Shown here one piece after another: positions 8,793 to 17,461 of a stretch of 64,000 nucleotides of DNA; positions within the stretch are counted from its first letter, which is position 1, and the number at the start of each line of letters is the position of its first letter. The DNA comes from Roseovarius sp. A-2 (GTDB taxonomy: Bacteria > Pseudomonadota > Alphaproteobacteria > Rhodobacterales > Rhodobacteraceae): contig NZ_BDIY01000004.1 of assembly GCF_002072155.1 (NCBI RefSeq), positions 124,001 through 188,000 of the forward strand, read 5' to 3'. The translations under genes and the position numbers were made by a program. Below the pieces are notes generated by a model. That model had not been told where the DNA came from and did no database searches. It saw only the letters and a program-made list of their open reading frames with translations.

Positions 8793-9917
8793 ATGACACA
8801 GGTTTTCCTGCGCGCAGGTGCATTCTGCGCGACGCTGGCGCTTTGCCTTACGACTCAACCGGCAACCGCTCATGACGACGCGCCCGCAGCACCGGGTGAC
8901 GACACGCCCTTCACCGTCACCGACCTGCCGCCGCTGCGCGCCGACGGCCATGCGCCGATCGGCGTGATGGGCGATCACCGCCACAAGACCGGCGAGGTGA
9001 TGCTGTCCTATCGTTTCATGTACATGGACATGCGTGGCAACCGGATCGGCGACAACAGCGTCGATCCCGCCACCATCGTCACCACCGTGCCCAATGGCGG
9101 CGGCGGCGCGCCGCCCACCCTGCGCGTCGTGCCCACCGACATGCAGATGCAGATGCACATGTTCGGCGCAATGTACGCGCCCAGTGACCGCATTACCCTC
9201 ATGGCGATGCTGCCCTATATCGACAAGAAGATGGACCACATCACCTTCCAGGGTGCCGCCGGGGCAACCGAACTCGGGCGGTTCCGCACCCGGTCGGAAG
9301 GTATCGGCGATCTGAAGATCTCCTCGCTGATCGGCCTGGCCGAGCATGGCAATCACAAGCTGCACCTCAATCTCGGGCTGAGCCTTCCGACCGGCTCCAC
9401 CTCGGAGCGCGGCACCATACTCACGCCGACGGGAGCACGGCCCACCGTGCGGTTGCCCTATGCGATGCAGATCGGATCGGGCACCTATGATCTCCTGCCC
9501 GGCATCACCTATAACGGCCGGTCGGGCAATCTCAGCTGGGGGGCGCAGCTTGCCGGGGTGATCCGCACCGGGAAGAATAATGGCTACCGCCTCGGCGACG
9601 AAGCCAAGCTCACCACGTGGGCGAGCTATCAGCCGACCCCGGGACTGAGCCTGTCCGGCCGGATCGAGGCCAAGACCGCTGGTGATATCAGCGGCCGCGA
9701 CCCGCTCATCTCAGCCCCGGTACAGACGGCGGACCCGAATAATTACGGCGGCGACACGGTCATGCTCTGGGCCGGAATCAACCTGACGGGACAGGAGGGA
9801 GCGTTGCGCGGCCACCGCCTCGCCGCCGAGATCGGTCTGCCGGTCTACCGCGATCTCAACGGCCCGCAGATGGAAACCGACTGGATCGCCACGCTCGGCT
9901 GGCAATACGCGTTTTGA
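8793..9917 (+). CDS. probable outer-membrane beta-barrel protein, Met/His-rich (phenol-degradation MetA-like or transporter family)
   Basis: The 374-residue protein has a signal peptide (FLRAGAFCATLALCLTTQPATA). The mature protein has alternating amphipathic strands and ends in WQYAF; a terminal Phe is the outer-membrane assembly signal. Segments such as MYMDMRGNR, MQMQMHMFGAMYAP and HRHK are unusually rich in Met and His, as seen in proteins of copper-containing loci. The layout resembles the MetA-pathway barrel family. Role in metal handling is inference. A decayed relative lies 150 bases downstream (10067-10282), so the gene was probably once duplicated. Confidence 0.7.
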   Translation: MTQVFLRAGAFCATLALCLTTQPATAHDDAPAAPGDDTPFTVTDLPPLRADGHAPIGVMGDHRHKTGEVMLSYRFMYMDMRGNRIGDNSVDPATIVTTVPNGGGGAPPTLRVVPTDMQMQMHMFGAMYAPSDRITLMAMLPYIDKKMDHITFQGAAGATELGRFRTRSEGIGDLKISSLIGLAEHGNHKLHLNLGLSLPTGSTSERGTILTPTGARPTVRLPYAMQIGSGTYDLLPGITYNGRSGNLSWGAQLAGVIRTGKNNGYRLGDEAKLTTWASYQPTPGLSLSGRIEAKTAGDISGRDPLISAPVQTADPNNYGGDTVMLWAGINLTGQEGALRGHRLAAEIGLPVYRDLNGPQMETDWIATLGWQYAF

Positions 9918-9968
9918 TCTTCGGCGCGCGCGGGGCCTGCCGTCGCGCGCGCCTGACCTGCGGCAAAA

Positions 9969-9988
9969 GGGGCCACCGGTGTGGCCCC
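9969..9988 (+). terminator. stem-loop after the barrel gene
   Basis: GGGGCCAC and GTGGCCCC form a perfect 8-bp stem with a CGGT loop, 51 bases after the stop codon. No T-run follows, so it may be a Rho-assisted terminator or an RNA-stabilising 3' hairpin. Confidence 0.5.
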
Positions 9989-10066
9989 GACTTCACAAAT
10001 TCGTAATCACGCATGTAACTGGCCCGAGCAAGTGACGGGCAGGCTTGCGGTTTATTGCCCACATCG

Positions 10067-10282
10067 GGACAGCGTGGGCACGCGGCATTCAACCTCGGGC
10101 TCAGCCTGCCCACTGGCTCGATCACCGAACCGGCGGATGCTCAGCCCGATGCCCCCATGCGGCTGGCCTATTCGATGCAGCTTGGCTCGGGCACCTGCGA
10201 CCTGCATCCCAGCCTGACGTGAGAGACCGAACGCGGTGCGGTCAACTGGGGCGGACAGGTGCGCGCCGCTTTCCGGTTAGCT
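10067..10282 (+). pseudogene. remnant of a second copy of the beta-barrel gene
   Basis: Translated in frame from 10088, the segment reads FNLGLSLPTGSITEPADAQ, then MRLAYSMQLGSGTCDLHPSLT, a TGA at 10220-10222, and in the same frame ETERGAVNWGGQVRAAF. The intact protein upstream has NLGLSLPTGSTSERG, VRLPYAMQIGSGTYDLLPGIT and NGRSGNLSWGAQLAG in the same order. It therefore keeps about 70 codons of a paralogue, with a nonsense codon where the intact gene has Tyr, and both ends are missing. No ribosome site or signal peptide precedes it. Confidence 0.8.
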
Positions 10283-10359
10283 CAGCTATTCAGGACGCGC
10301 TGAAATGCGCCACGAGAACCGCGTCCATGGGTGCGACGCACAGATCATGGGTTTGCGGC

Positions 10360-10953
10360 TCAGCCCATCTCGGCCATCAGTGCATGATGTCGTGCGGTAT
10401 AGGCGGCACGCGTCTCGGTGGGGGGGCGCAGGGTGATGCTCAGATCGCGGATCATCTCCGCGTCGGGCTTGCCGAAGAAGCGTTCCGCCTCGGCGATGGT
10501 GAAACCGGCGATCTCCGTGGATTCCATCCAGGCGCTGATCTTGTCGGCGGTCTTGATCTGCTTCTTCACCGGGGCAGGAATGGCGGCGGGCAGGCCGAAC
10601 CGGATATGCACCGCCGCCGCAAGCCGCTTGTCGAGCGCGTCATAGCCCGGCCCGACGGCGTTTTTTACCGGCGAGATCATGTCCCCGATCACGTATTCGG
10701 GGGCATCGTGCAAAAGTGCCGCAAGCCGCCATTTGGCGGGCGCGCGGGGATTGAGCCGGGCAAAAAGCCGCTCCACCAGCAGTGAATGCTCGGCCACGGA
10801 ATAGGCGAAATCGCCCAGCGTCTGCCCGTTCCAGCGCGCGACAAAGCTGAGACCGTGGGCGATATCCTCGATCTCGATATCGACCGGGGTGGGATCAAGC
10901 AGGTCGAGCCTGCGACCCGAGAGCATCTTTTGCCAGGCGCGGGGGGTGTGCAT
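10360..10953 (-). CDS. HD-domain phosphohydrolase (YfbR-like)
   Basis: The 197-residue cytosolic protein has a metal-binding HD domain. EHSLLVERLF near residue 55 gives a His, and LLHDAPEYVIGD near residue 81 gives the HD pair. The length and the ALLHDAPEY motif resemble 5'-deoxynucleotidase YfbR and related HD hydrolases, but the substrate is not fixed by sequence. It lies 30 bases downstream of the FkbM methyltransferase gene on the same strand. Confidence 0.8.
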   Translation of the reverse strand: MHTPRAWQKMLSGRRLDLLDPTPVDIEIEDIAHGLSFVARWNGQTLGDFAYSVAEHSLLVERLFARLNPRAPAKWRLAALLHDAPEYVIGDMISPVKNAVGPGYDALDKRLAAAVHIRFGLPAAIPAPVKKQIKTADKISAWMESTEIAGFTIAEAERFFGKPDAEMIRDLSITLRPPTETRAAYTARHHALMAEMG

Positions 10954-10983
10954 GGGGCCTCCGGGGTCAGGTTATGGGCCTGA

Positions 10984-11901
10984 CTAACGCGACTGCGCCG
11001 GATTTGCAAAGCCCTGCGCGATCCGCGCCAGAAGCGGCGAGTCCGCTCGCGCGGCGAGAAAATTGTAGCCCTTGTAGGCGTCGGTCTTAAGGGCACGGAT
11101 CATGCCCACATCCCGCATCGGTTCAAACCCGTGCTCGATGGAACAGAGCCGCATATCGGGGTCCGACAGCAAATGCGCGCTGACCGAACAGGCGGGATCG
11201 TTGCCGTGATCCTCAAAGATCAGCACCGCGCCATCTGTCAGGGCGCGGGCGGCGCCCTCGATCGCGGCGATCTCGGCCCCTTCGACATCCAGCTTGATCA
11301 AGGCGGCGACGCCCTCGGGCACCAGATCGTCGATGGCCAGTGTCTCGACGGTCTCGACCCGGTCTTGCCCGCCCACGGGCTGATCGGATTGAAGACGGGC
11401 CGAGGCATGGCTGAGATGGGTGTTGACGAAACGCATCTCTTCGCCCGAGCGGGCATGAATGGCCGCGCGGTGGAGGGTCACGTTGCACAATTCACCGGCG
11501 TTCCTGTACAACTCGGCAAAGGTTCTCGCCGAGGCCTCGACCGCGATCACCCGGTCAAACAGCGGCACGGCGCGCGTCGTCCAATAGCCCTTGTTCGCCC
11601 CCATGTCGCAGAACAGCGGCGTGGCGCCCCTGGCCGCGCGTAGCACGCGGGCAACCTCCGGCTCGTAGGGCGCGCGGTAAAGCGCAAAGCGGGTCCAGTA
11701 GCCGTCATTCAACGCGATGCGGTAGGGTGGTGCGCCATTCTCATGCAAAAACACCGCCCCATCCGGGCCAAAGACGCGCCCCAGCCCGCGTGCGAAGCGA
11801 CCATAGAGCCCGCGTGTCACCGCCAGCCGGAATAGCCCCATCAAAAGCACATATTGTAGCCGCGCGGCGGGGCCGGAGAAGGTCAAACGCTGGTCGCTCA
11901 T
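10984..11901 (-). CDS. FkbM-family methyltransferase
   Basis: The product has 305 residues from the ATG at 11901. It has SAM-binding FCDMGANKGYWTTRA, the acidic strand VIAVEAS, and the family motif LIKLDVEGAE with the following IEGAARAL. FkbM enzymes O-methylate sugars or secondary metabolites; the acceptor is unknown. The open frame extends to 12087 but the added residues look non-coding, and a Cys/Trp-rich segment there is antisense-like. No strong ribosome site precedes 11901. It is divergent from the small secreted protein gene at 12059. Confidence 0.82.
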   Translation of the reverse strand: MSDQRLTFSGPAARLQYVLLMGLFRLAVTRGLYGRFARGLGRVFGPDGAVFLHENGAPPYRIALNDGYWTRFALYRAPYEPEVARVLRAARGATPLFCDMGANKGYWTTRAVPLFDRVIAVEASARTFAELYRNAGELCNVTLHRAAIHARSGEEMRFVNTHLSHASARLQSDQPVGGQDRVETVETLAIDDLVPEGVAALIKLDVEGAEIAAIEGAARALTDGAVLIFEDHGNDPACSVSAHLLSDPDMRLCSIEHGFEPMRDVGMIRALKTDAYKGYNFLAARADSPLLARIAQGFANPAQSR

Positions 11902-12058
11902 ATCCGCAGAGGTAGACAGGATGCGCGCGCCATGCCAGCCCCAAACACATCTCCCACACGCGCTTGTGTCGCGAGTTTTAATGCGGCACGGGACCACACC
12001 CCCCAGATTCAATGAATGAAACCGGCGCAACCGCGCCCCCGATCCGAGGAGAAACCCC

Positions 12059-12373
12059 ATGTTCAAACGTCTTTGTTCCACCGCCATGATCTTTGGTGCC
12101 GCCGCCCTTGCGCCGCCGCAGCCTGCGCAGGCACAGGCGATGACCTGCCTGCCACGCGCGGCATTGGTCGAACGGCTGGAAAATCGCTACAAGGAACATC
12201 GCGCCGGTGGCGGGCTGCAAAGCCCGCAGCAATTGCTGGAGGTCTGGGCATCAGACGAAAGCGGCAGCTTCACGGTTTTCGTGACCCGTCCCAATGGCGT
12301 GAGCTGCATTCTCGCGACCGGCCAGAACTGGACCGGAGCAGCAAGATCCCGACCTGACGGCGTGGCCGGGTAA
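12059..12373 (+). CDS. small exported protein, unknown
   Basis: The 104-residue protein has a signal peptide MFKRLCSTAMIFGAAALAPPQPAQAQA and an AGGAG ribosome site. The mature part holds two cysteines (TCLP and VSCIL) about 75 residues apart, which could form a disulfide. Similar short proteins with LLEVWASDESGSFTVFVTRPNG-type cores are common in Rhodobacteraceae and have no assigned role. It lies 72 bases before ahcY and could be read into it. Confidence 0.75.
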   Translation: MFKRLCSTAMIFGAAALAPPQPAQAQAMTCLPRAALVERLENRYKEHRAGGGLQSPQQLLEVWASDESGSFTVFVTRPNGVSCILATGQNWTGAARSRPDGVAG

Positions 12374-12393
12374 TCGTGCATTGCCCAATCGGG

Positions 12394-12440
12394 GGGTGAG
12401 TGCTAATTGCCTTGCAAAATTCTCATGCAAGGAGCCACCC
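12394..12440 (+). promoter_or_regulatory. possible RNA structure over the ahcY ribosome site
   Basis: CCTTGCA (12410-12416) and TGCAAGG (12426-12432) form a 7-bp stem that buries the AAGGAG ribosome site. The outer GGGTG (12394-12398) can pair with CACCC (12436-12440), and TGAG (12397-12400) can pair with CTCA in the loop (12422-12425), giving possible alternative folds. It does not match SAM or SAH riboswitch consensus sequences that I know. It could be a translational control element or chance. Confidence 0.35.
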
Positions 12441-12445
12441 TCAAG

Positions 12446-13834
12446 ATGGCAAAGGATTACATCGTCAAGGACATCAGCCTCGCCGCGTTCGGGCGCAAGG
12501 AACTGGATATCGCGGAAACTGAAATGCCGGGGCTGATGGCGCTGCGCAAGGAATACGGCGAGACCAAGCCGCTCAAGGGCGCGCGGATCGTCGGCAGCCT
12601 GCACATGACCATCCAGACCGCCGTGCTGATTGAGACGCTGGTCGATCTGGGTGCCGATGTGCGGTGGGCCTCGTGCAACGTCTTCTCGACCCAGGATCAC
12701 GCGGCCGCGGCAATCGCCGAAGGTGGCACCCCGGTCTTTGCGATCAAGGGGCAGAGCCTTGAAGAGCATTGGGATTATCTCGACAAGTCCTTCATGTTCG
12801 AAGACGGGCCCAACATGATCCTCGACGATGGCGGCGATGCCACGCTCTATATCCTGCTCGGCGCGCGCGCCGAAGCCGGCGAAGACATCATCCCGGTGCC
12901 CGGCTCGGAAGAGGAAGAGGTGATCAAGGCGCAGATCGCCAAGCGCATGGCCGCCAGCCCCGGCTGGTTCACACGCGTGCGCGACCAGATCAAGGGCGTG
13001 TCCGAGGAAACCACCACCGGCGTGCATCGTCTCTATGATCTGCACAAGAAAGGCTTGCTGCCCTTCCCCGCGATCAACGTCAACGACTCGGTCACCAAGT
13101 CGAAATTCGACAACAAGTACGGCTGCAAGGAAAGCCTTGTCGACGGCATCCGCCGTGCCACCGATACGATGATGGCGGGCAAGGTCGCCGTGGTCATGGG
13201 CTATGGCGACGTGGGCAAGGGCTCGGCGGCAAGCTTGCGCGGTGCGGGCGCGCGGGTCAAGGTGACCGAGGTCGATCCCATCTGCGCGCTTCAGGCGGCG
13301 ATGGACGGGTTCGAGGTAACCACGCTGGAGGATGTGGTCGATAGCGCCGATATCTTCATCACCACCACCGGCAACAAGGACGTGATCCGCATCGAGCACA
13401 TGCGCGCGATGAAGGACATGGCCATCGTCGGAAATATCGGCCATTTCGACAATGAAATTCAGGTCGCAGCACTCAAGAACCACAAGTGGACCCACATCAA
13501 GGACCAGGTGGACATGATCGAGATGCCCTCGGGCAACCGCATCATCCTGCTCAGCGAAGGCCGCCTGCTGAACCTCGGCAACGCCACCGGGCATCCGTCC
13601 TTTGTGATGTCGGCCTCCTTCACCAACCAGGTGCTGGCGCAGATCGAACTATGGACCAAGGGAGATCGGTACAGCAACGAGGTCTATGTCCTGCCCAAGC
13701 ATCTCGATGAAAAGGTCGCGCGCCTGCATCTGGATCGCATCGGCGTCAAGCTGACCGAACTCAAACCCGATCAGGCCGCCTATATCGGCGTCAGCCCCGA
13801 CGGCCCGTTCAAGCCCGAGCATTATCGCTACTAG
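12446..13834 (+). CDS. ahcY: adenosylhomocysteinase
   Basis: The 462-residue enzyme hydrolyses S-adenosylhomocysteine to adenosine and homocysteine, removing the inhibitor of methyltransferases. Start at 12446 (MAKDYIVKD) follows AAGGAG; 13 further upstream codons exist but lack support. Clear marks are [15 protein letters not shown], the [13 protein letters not shown] segment, the NAD-binding [13 protein letters not shown], and the C-terminal [12 protein letters not shown] with the conserved Lys/Tyr tail. The gene has its own downstream terminator and appears monocistronic, apart from possible read-through from 12059. Confidence 0.96.
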   Translation: MAKDYIVKDISLAAFGRKELDIAETEMPGLMALRKEYGETKPLKGARIVGSLHMTIQTAVLIETLVDLGADVRWASCNVFSTQDHAAAAIAEGGTPVFAIKGQSLEEHWDYLDKSFMFEDGPNMILDDGGDATLYILLGARAEAGEDIIPVPGSEEEEVIKAQIAKRMAASPGWFTRVRDQIKGVSEETTTGVHRLYDLHKKGLLPFPAINVNDSVTKSKFDNKYGCKESLVDGIRRATDTMMAGKVAVVMGYGDVGKGSAASLRGAGARVKVTEVDPICALQAAMDGFEVTTLEDVVDSADIFITTTGNKDVIRIEHMRAMKDMAIVGNIGHFDNEIQVAALKNHKWTHIKDQVDMIEMPSGNRIILLSEGRLLNLGNATGHPSFVMSASFTNQVLAQIELWTKGDRYSNEVYVLPKHLDEKVARLHLDRIGVKLTELKPDQAAYIGVSPDGPFKPEHYRY

Positions 13835-13856
13835 ATATCGCATCACGCGCGAGGAC

Positions 13857-13890
13857 ACGCCCGTTGACCACATGGCCAGCGGGCGTTTTT
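13857..13890 (+). terminator. Rho-independent terminator of ahcY
   Basis: ACGCCCGTTG and CAGCGGGCGT form a 10-bp stem with one G-U pair and a 10-base loop. The right arm runs into TTTTT. It begins 22 bases after the ahcY stop. Confidence 0.88.
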
Positions 13891-14034
13891 CGTCGTGGCT
13901 CCGCCGAGGGGGAGTGCCCAGGCAAATTTCCCTTTGAGAGCATAAAAACAGCCGCTATCGTGCCCAAAGCGCCATTCTAGGGGCTTGGGTGAAACACGAG
14001 ACCAGTAAAAAGGTCGGGTATTCTGGAGGAATTC

Positions 14035-14376
14035 ATGGGAAAGCGTGACGATCTGATCGCACAATATGCAGATGACCTGCGCAACAAATGCGGCATGCAG
14101 CCGGATATGGATCTGCTGACCAAGGTGACCATCGGCTGCGGCCCGGCGATCTACAACGCGGATGCCTCGACCGTGGCCGCCAGCCAGCCGGAGGAGTTGG
14201 AGACGGTGAAAACCAATTTCCTGGTCAAGAAGCTGGGTCTCGCGGACAGCCCCGCGCTGATGGATGCGATCAACCAGGTGCTCGAGACCTATGGCCGCTC
14301 TGAACGCAACAAGTATCGCGCCGTGGTCTACTACATGCTGACCAAGCATTTCGGCAAGGAATCAGTCTACGGCTGA
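14035..14376 (+). CDS. DUF2853 family protein
   Basis: The 113-residue soluble protein starts with a GGAGG ribosome site. The sequence MGKRDDLIAQYADDLRNKCGM and the ending RNKYRAVVYYMLTKHFGKESVYG match the DUF2853 family, which is small, all-helical and of unknown function, common in alphaproteobacteria and Bacteroidetes. It contains one conserved Cys-Gly pair (IGCGPAIY). It is flanked by its own terminator and converges on ectR. Confidence 0.85.
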   Translation: MGKRDDLIAQYADDLRNKCGMQPDMDLLTKVTIGCGPAIYNADASTVAASQPEELETVKTNFLVKKLGLADSPALMDAINQVLETYGRSERNKYRAVVYYMLTKHFGKESVYG

Positions 14377-14401
14377 TCCGCCTGCAACGGCAATGACGCC
14401 G

Positions 14402-14430
14402 CGCCCGCCCGATGATGTGGCGGGCGTTTT
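14402..14430 (+). terminator. Rho-independent terminator after DUF2853 gene
   Basis: CGCCCGCC and GGCGGGCG pair perfectly around a 9-base loop and are followed by TTTT. It lies between two converging genes; the T-run favours plus-strand termination. Confidence 0.88.
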
Positions 14431-14440
14431 CTTACGCGGC

Positions 14441-14914
14441 TCACGCACTGCGCAAATCCCCGGTATCCAGCACCGGCGACGCGTCGATGCCCTCGGCGTC
14501 GAGCATGGTGGCGACGCGTTCCAGCGAAGCCACGAGCTGCGCCTGCTCCCAGTCCTCCAGCGCCTCGAACTTCCGCACGTAACGCTGTTGTAGCGCGTCG
14601 GGGGCGTGGAGGATGATATCGCGGCCTTCCTTTGTGATGATGATATTCGTCTGACGCCGGTCGGTTTGCGATTTCTCGCGCGTGACGACACCGTGTTTCA
14701 CCAGCTTGTCCACCAGCGAGGTCACCGTCGCCTGGCTGACGCGCATCTGCTGGGCGATGAGTGTCGCTGTGCAACTGCTACGCTCTGCCACAATCTGCAG
14801 CACGCGAAACTGCACGGCTGTCAGCCCGGCGGCATTAGCTAGCTTGCGCCCATAGATTTCAGTGGCGCGCAGGATGCGCCGCAGCGCGATAAGGCTTTGG
14901 TCGGTGCGATCCAT
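14441..14914 (-). CDS. ectR: MarR-family regulator of the ectoine operon (EctR)
   Basis: The product has 157 residues from the ATG at 14914, which has GAAGGGA six bases upstream; an 18-codon longer version is less likely. The winged helix is seen in SCTATLIAQQMRVSQATVTSLVDKLVKHGVVTRE and the wing DRRQTNIIITKEG. Known EctR proteins are MarR repressors encoded next to ectABC, and this one is divergent from ectA with an AT-rich 237-base space that contains a 20-bp palindrome. The role as repressor that responds to osmotic state is inferred from that position. Confidence 0.85.
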   Translation of the reverse strand: MDRTDQSLIALRRILRATEIYGRKLANAAGLTAVQFRVLQIVAERSSCTATLIAQQMRVSQATVTSLVDKLVKHGVVTREKSQTDRRQTNIIITKEGRDIILHAPDALQQRYVRKFEALEDWEQAQLVASLERVATMLDAEGIDASPVLDTGDLRSA

Positions 14915-14992
14915 TTTCGTCCCTTCGTTAATCGAAGTAATGGTCGCAAAGCTGTCGCTCAATTGCAATTTTATTCCTCCCGAGCCAAATTA

Positions 14993-15012
14993 ATTTAGTT
15001 AGCTAATTAAAT
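14993..15012. promoter_or_regulatory. candidate EctR operator palindrome
   Basis: ATTTAGTTAGCTAATTAAAT is a 20-bp inverted repeat with one mismatched pair, centred on TTAGCTAA between 15002 and 15003. It sits in the AT-rich divergent region, 78 bases upstream of the ectR start. Size and symmetry fit a MarR dimer site. Binding by EctR is inferred. Confidence 0.5.
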
Positions 15013-15088
15013 ATATAACGCATATTACCTATGAATTTAAGGGTATTTTGGAATTTATTCGTCTATCACGGCGAATGATGCTCTAAGG

Positions 15089-15115
15089 TTGATTTTTGGA
15101 ATCGCCTGATATATT
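15089..15115 (+). promoter_or_regulatory. possible ectA promoter
   Basis: TTGATT (15089-15094) and TATATT (15110-15115) resemble -35 and -10 hexamers, but the spacer is 15 bases rather than 17. TATTTA at 15112 gives 17 with a poorer match. It lies 37-63 bases before ectA. Confidence 0.3.
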
Positions 15116-15151
15116 TAGATAGTCAAAGCAAATAGAGAGGTCATTGATCCT

Positions 15152-15682
15152 ATGCGACATGCGATGGAAATGTTTCACAAAGCCCTTCCCACCCTGCGCA
15201 AGCCGAGCGCGGAGGATGGCGCTGCGATCTGGGAACTGATCCAAGCGTGCAAGCCGCTGGACGAGAACTCGATGTATTGCAACCTGATCCAGTGTGATCA
15301 TTTTCGCGATACCTGCATCATTGCCGAGCTGAATGGCGAGGTGGTCGGCTGGGTGTCGGGCTATGTCTTGCCCGACGATCCCGAAACGTTCTTTGTCTGG
15401 CAGGTTGCCGTTTCGGAAAAAGCACGCGGCACCGGGCTTGGCACGCTGATGCTGCGCGCGCTGCTTTCGCGTGAGAATTGCAAAGGCGTGACCCGGCTCC
15501 AGACCACGATCACGCGTGACAATCCCGGGAGTTGGGCGCTGTTTCGCAAGTTCAGCGATTACACCGACGGCGAGCTGTCAAGCACACCCTACTTCTCGAA
15601 GTCGCAGCATTTCAACGATCTGCACGATACCGAATACATGGTGACCATCACCATGAAGGCGCGGACGAAGAAGGCGGCCTGA
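15152..15682 (+). CDS. ectA: L-2,4-diaminobutyrate N-acetyltransferase
   Basis: The 176-residue GNAT enzyme makes N-gamma-acetyl-diaminobutyrate, the second step of ectoine synthesis. The acetyl-CoA site is VWQVAVSEKARGTGLGTLML (Q/R-x-x-G-x-G/A type), and CNLIQCDHFRDTCIIAE and TITRDNPGSWALFRKF are EctA signatures. The first ATG has GAGAGG about 12 bases upstream; ATGs at codons 5 and 7 are possible. It is the first gene of ectABC-ask, with ectB 51 bases downstream. Confidence 0.93.
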   Translation: MRHAMEMFHKALPTLRKPSAEDGAAIWELIQACKPLDENSMYCNLIQCDHFRDTCIIAELNGEVVGWVSGYVLPDDPETFFVWQVAVSEKARGTGLGTLMLRALLSRENCKGVTRLQTTITRDNPGSWALFRKFSDYTDGELSSTPYFSKSQHFNDLHDTEYMVTITMKARTKKAA

Positions 15683-15733
15683 TCCCAGGCCCCCTCTGCC
15701 CGCCCTCACCCAAATCACATGAAGGAACATACC

Positions 15734-17026
15734 ATGCCGACTGACATGTCAGCCGATCTTGCCATCTATGAACGCCGCGAATCGCAGGCGCGCAGCTATT
15801 GCCGCAGCTTTCCCACGTCTTTCGTCAAGGCGCAGGGCTCGGAGCTGACCGACGCATCGGGCCGCACCTATATCGACTTTCTCGCCGGGTGCTCGTCGCT
15901 CAACTACGGCCACAACGACCCGGACATGAAAGCCGCGCTGATCGAGCATATCAATGCCGATGGGATCACCCACGGCCTTGATATGCACAGCGGGGCCAAG
16001 GCAGACTTCCTGACTGCGTTCGAGGACATCATCCTCAAACCACGGAACATGGACTACAAGGTGATGATGACCGGCCCGACCGGCACCAACGCCGTCGAGG
16101 CCGCGATGAAACTCGCGCGCAAGATCACGGGCCGCCGCAACATTATCGCCTTCACCAACGGCTTTCACGGCATGACCATGGGCGCGCTCAGCTGCACCGG
16201 TAACGCCGGCAAGCGGGCGGGTGCCGGTGGCGGGCCGCTCTGCGGCACCACGCATATGCCCTTCGAGGGCGCGTTCGGCGATGGCATGGACAGCCTCAAG
16301 ATCATCGAAGAGATGCTCTCCAACCCGTCGAGCGGCGTCGATGCCCCTGCGGCCTTCATCATCGAGCCGGTGCAGGGCGAGGGCGGGCTCAATGCGGCGT
16401 CGCCCGAGTTCATGCGCGGCATCGCCAAGCTTGCCAAGGAACACGGCGCGCTCTTTATCGTCGATGACATTCAGGCCGGCTGTGGCCGCACCGGCACCTT
16501 CTTCAGCTTCGAGGAGATGGGCATCGAGCCCGATCTCATCCCGATGGCCAAGAGCTTTTCCGGCATGGGCCTGCCCTTCGCCGCCCTGCTGATCAAGCCC
16601 GAGCATGATATCTGGGGCCCGGCCGAGCATAATGGCACCTTCCGGGGCAACACCCATGCCTTTGTCACCGCGCGTGTGGCATTGGAGAAGTTCTGGAAAG
16701 ACGACACCTTCCGCAAGGAGATCGCGACCAAGGCCGAGATGCTGCGCGAGGCGCTGGAGCTTATCGCCGACGACACCCCCGGTGCCCGCCTCAAGGGGCG
16801 AGGCATGATGCGGGGCGTCGATGTCGGCAATGGCGATCTGGCGGGCGATATATGCGCGCGCGCCTTCGAAAAGGGTCTCATCATCGAGACTTCGGGCGCG
16901 CATGACGAGGTGGTCAAGGTTCTGGCCCCCCTCACCACACCCGAGGCCACGTTCCGTAAGGGGCTGGATATCCTCATCGAGGCCGCGCGCGACGTGACGG
17001 CTCAAACCAAATTTGCAGCGGAGTAA
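15734..17026 (+). CDS. ectB: diaminobutyrate-2-oxoglutarate transaminase
   Basis: The 430-residue PLP-dependent class III aminotransferase converts aspartate semialdehyde and glutamate to L-2,4-diaminobutyrate. Motifs are [19 protein letters not shown], the [13 protein letters not shown] turn, [14 protein letters not shown], and [17 protein letters not shown], which holds the PLP lysine. Start at 15734 (MPTDMSAD) is preferred because AAGGA lies seven bases before it; the frame is open to an ATG at 15719. ectC follows after five bases. Confidence 0.95.
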   Translation: MPTDMSADLAIYERRESQARSYCRSFPTSFVKAQGSELTDASGRTYIDFLAGCSSLNYGHNDPDMKAALIEHINADGITHGLDMHSGAKADFLTAFEDIILKPRNMDYKVMMTGPTGTNAVEAAMKLARKITGRRNIIAFTNGFHGMTMGALSCTGNAGKRAGAGGGPLCGTTHMPFEGAFGDGMDSLKIIEEMLSNPSSGVDAPAAFIIEPVQGEGGLNAASPEFMRGIAKLAKEHGALFIVDDIQAGCGRTGTFFSFEEMGIEPDLIPMAKSFSGMGLPFAALLIKPEHDIWGPAEHNGTFRGNTHAFVTARVALEKFWKDDTFRKEIATKAEMLREALELIADDTPGARLKGRGMMRGVDVGNGDLAGDICARAFEKGLIIETSGAHDEVVKVLAPLTTPEATFRKGLDILIEAARDVTAQTKFAAE

Positions 17027-17031
17027 CAGGA

Positions 17032-17424
17032 ATGATTGTCAGAGACTTCAACAAGATCATCGAAGACGAACGCAACCGCGTCGTTTCGAACGCGCAATGG
17101 TCGAGCGTGCGGATGCTGCTCGCCGATGACGGGATGGGGTTTTCCTTCCACATCACGTTTCTGGAGCCGGGATCCGAGCACACGTTCGAGTACAAGAATC
17201 ACTTCGAGAGCGTCTATTGCATGCAGGGCAAGGGCTCGATCACCGATATCGCCACCGGCGAAACTCATGAGATCAAACCGGGCGTCATGTACGCGCTCGA
17301 CCAGCACGATCGCCACATCCTGCGCGCCGAGGAAGAGCTTGTGATGGCCTGCTGCTTCAACCCGCCGGTAACCGGCAAAGAAGTCCATCAGGCCGACGGT
17401 TCCTACGCGCTGGAAGACAGCTAA
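17032..17424 (+). CDS. ectC: L-ectoine synthase
   Basis: The 130-residue cupin cyclises N-gamma-acetyl-diaminobutyrate to ectoine. It matches EctC along its length, with [19 protein letters not shown] at the start, the cupin strands [31 protein letters not shown], and [18 protein letters not shown]. The metal and substrate ligands Glu57, Tyr85 and His93 in characterised EctC correspond in position to the ESVYC and LDQHDRH segments here. It lies five bases after ectB, and the ask gene follows after 37 bases. Confidence 0.95.
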   Translation: MIVRDFNKIIEDERNRVVSNAQWSSVRMLLADDGMGFSFHITFLEPGSEHTFEYKNHFESVYCMQGKGSITDIATGETHEIKPGVMYALDQHDRHILRAEEELVMACCFNPPVTGKEVHQADGSYALEDS

Positions 17425-17461
17425 CAAAGGCTCGGGGGTGTGCCCCCCCGGGAAGAGGGAT

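Noticed and set aside
12370-12445. SAH or SAM riboswitch upstream of ahcY
   Set aside because: The pairing does not match any class consensus that I can recall, so it is listed only as a possible structure.
12251-13594. Long minus-strand open frame opposite ahcY
   Set aside because: It is the antisense of a well-conserved gene; the translation is His- and Arg-rich with no family motif. High GC makes long antisense frames common.
15749-17005. Long minus-strand open frame opposite ectB
   Set aside because: Antisense shadow of ectB; no ribosome site and no conserved domain.
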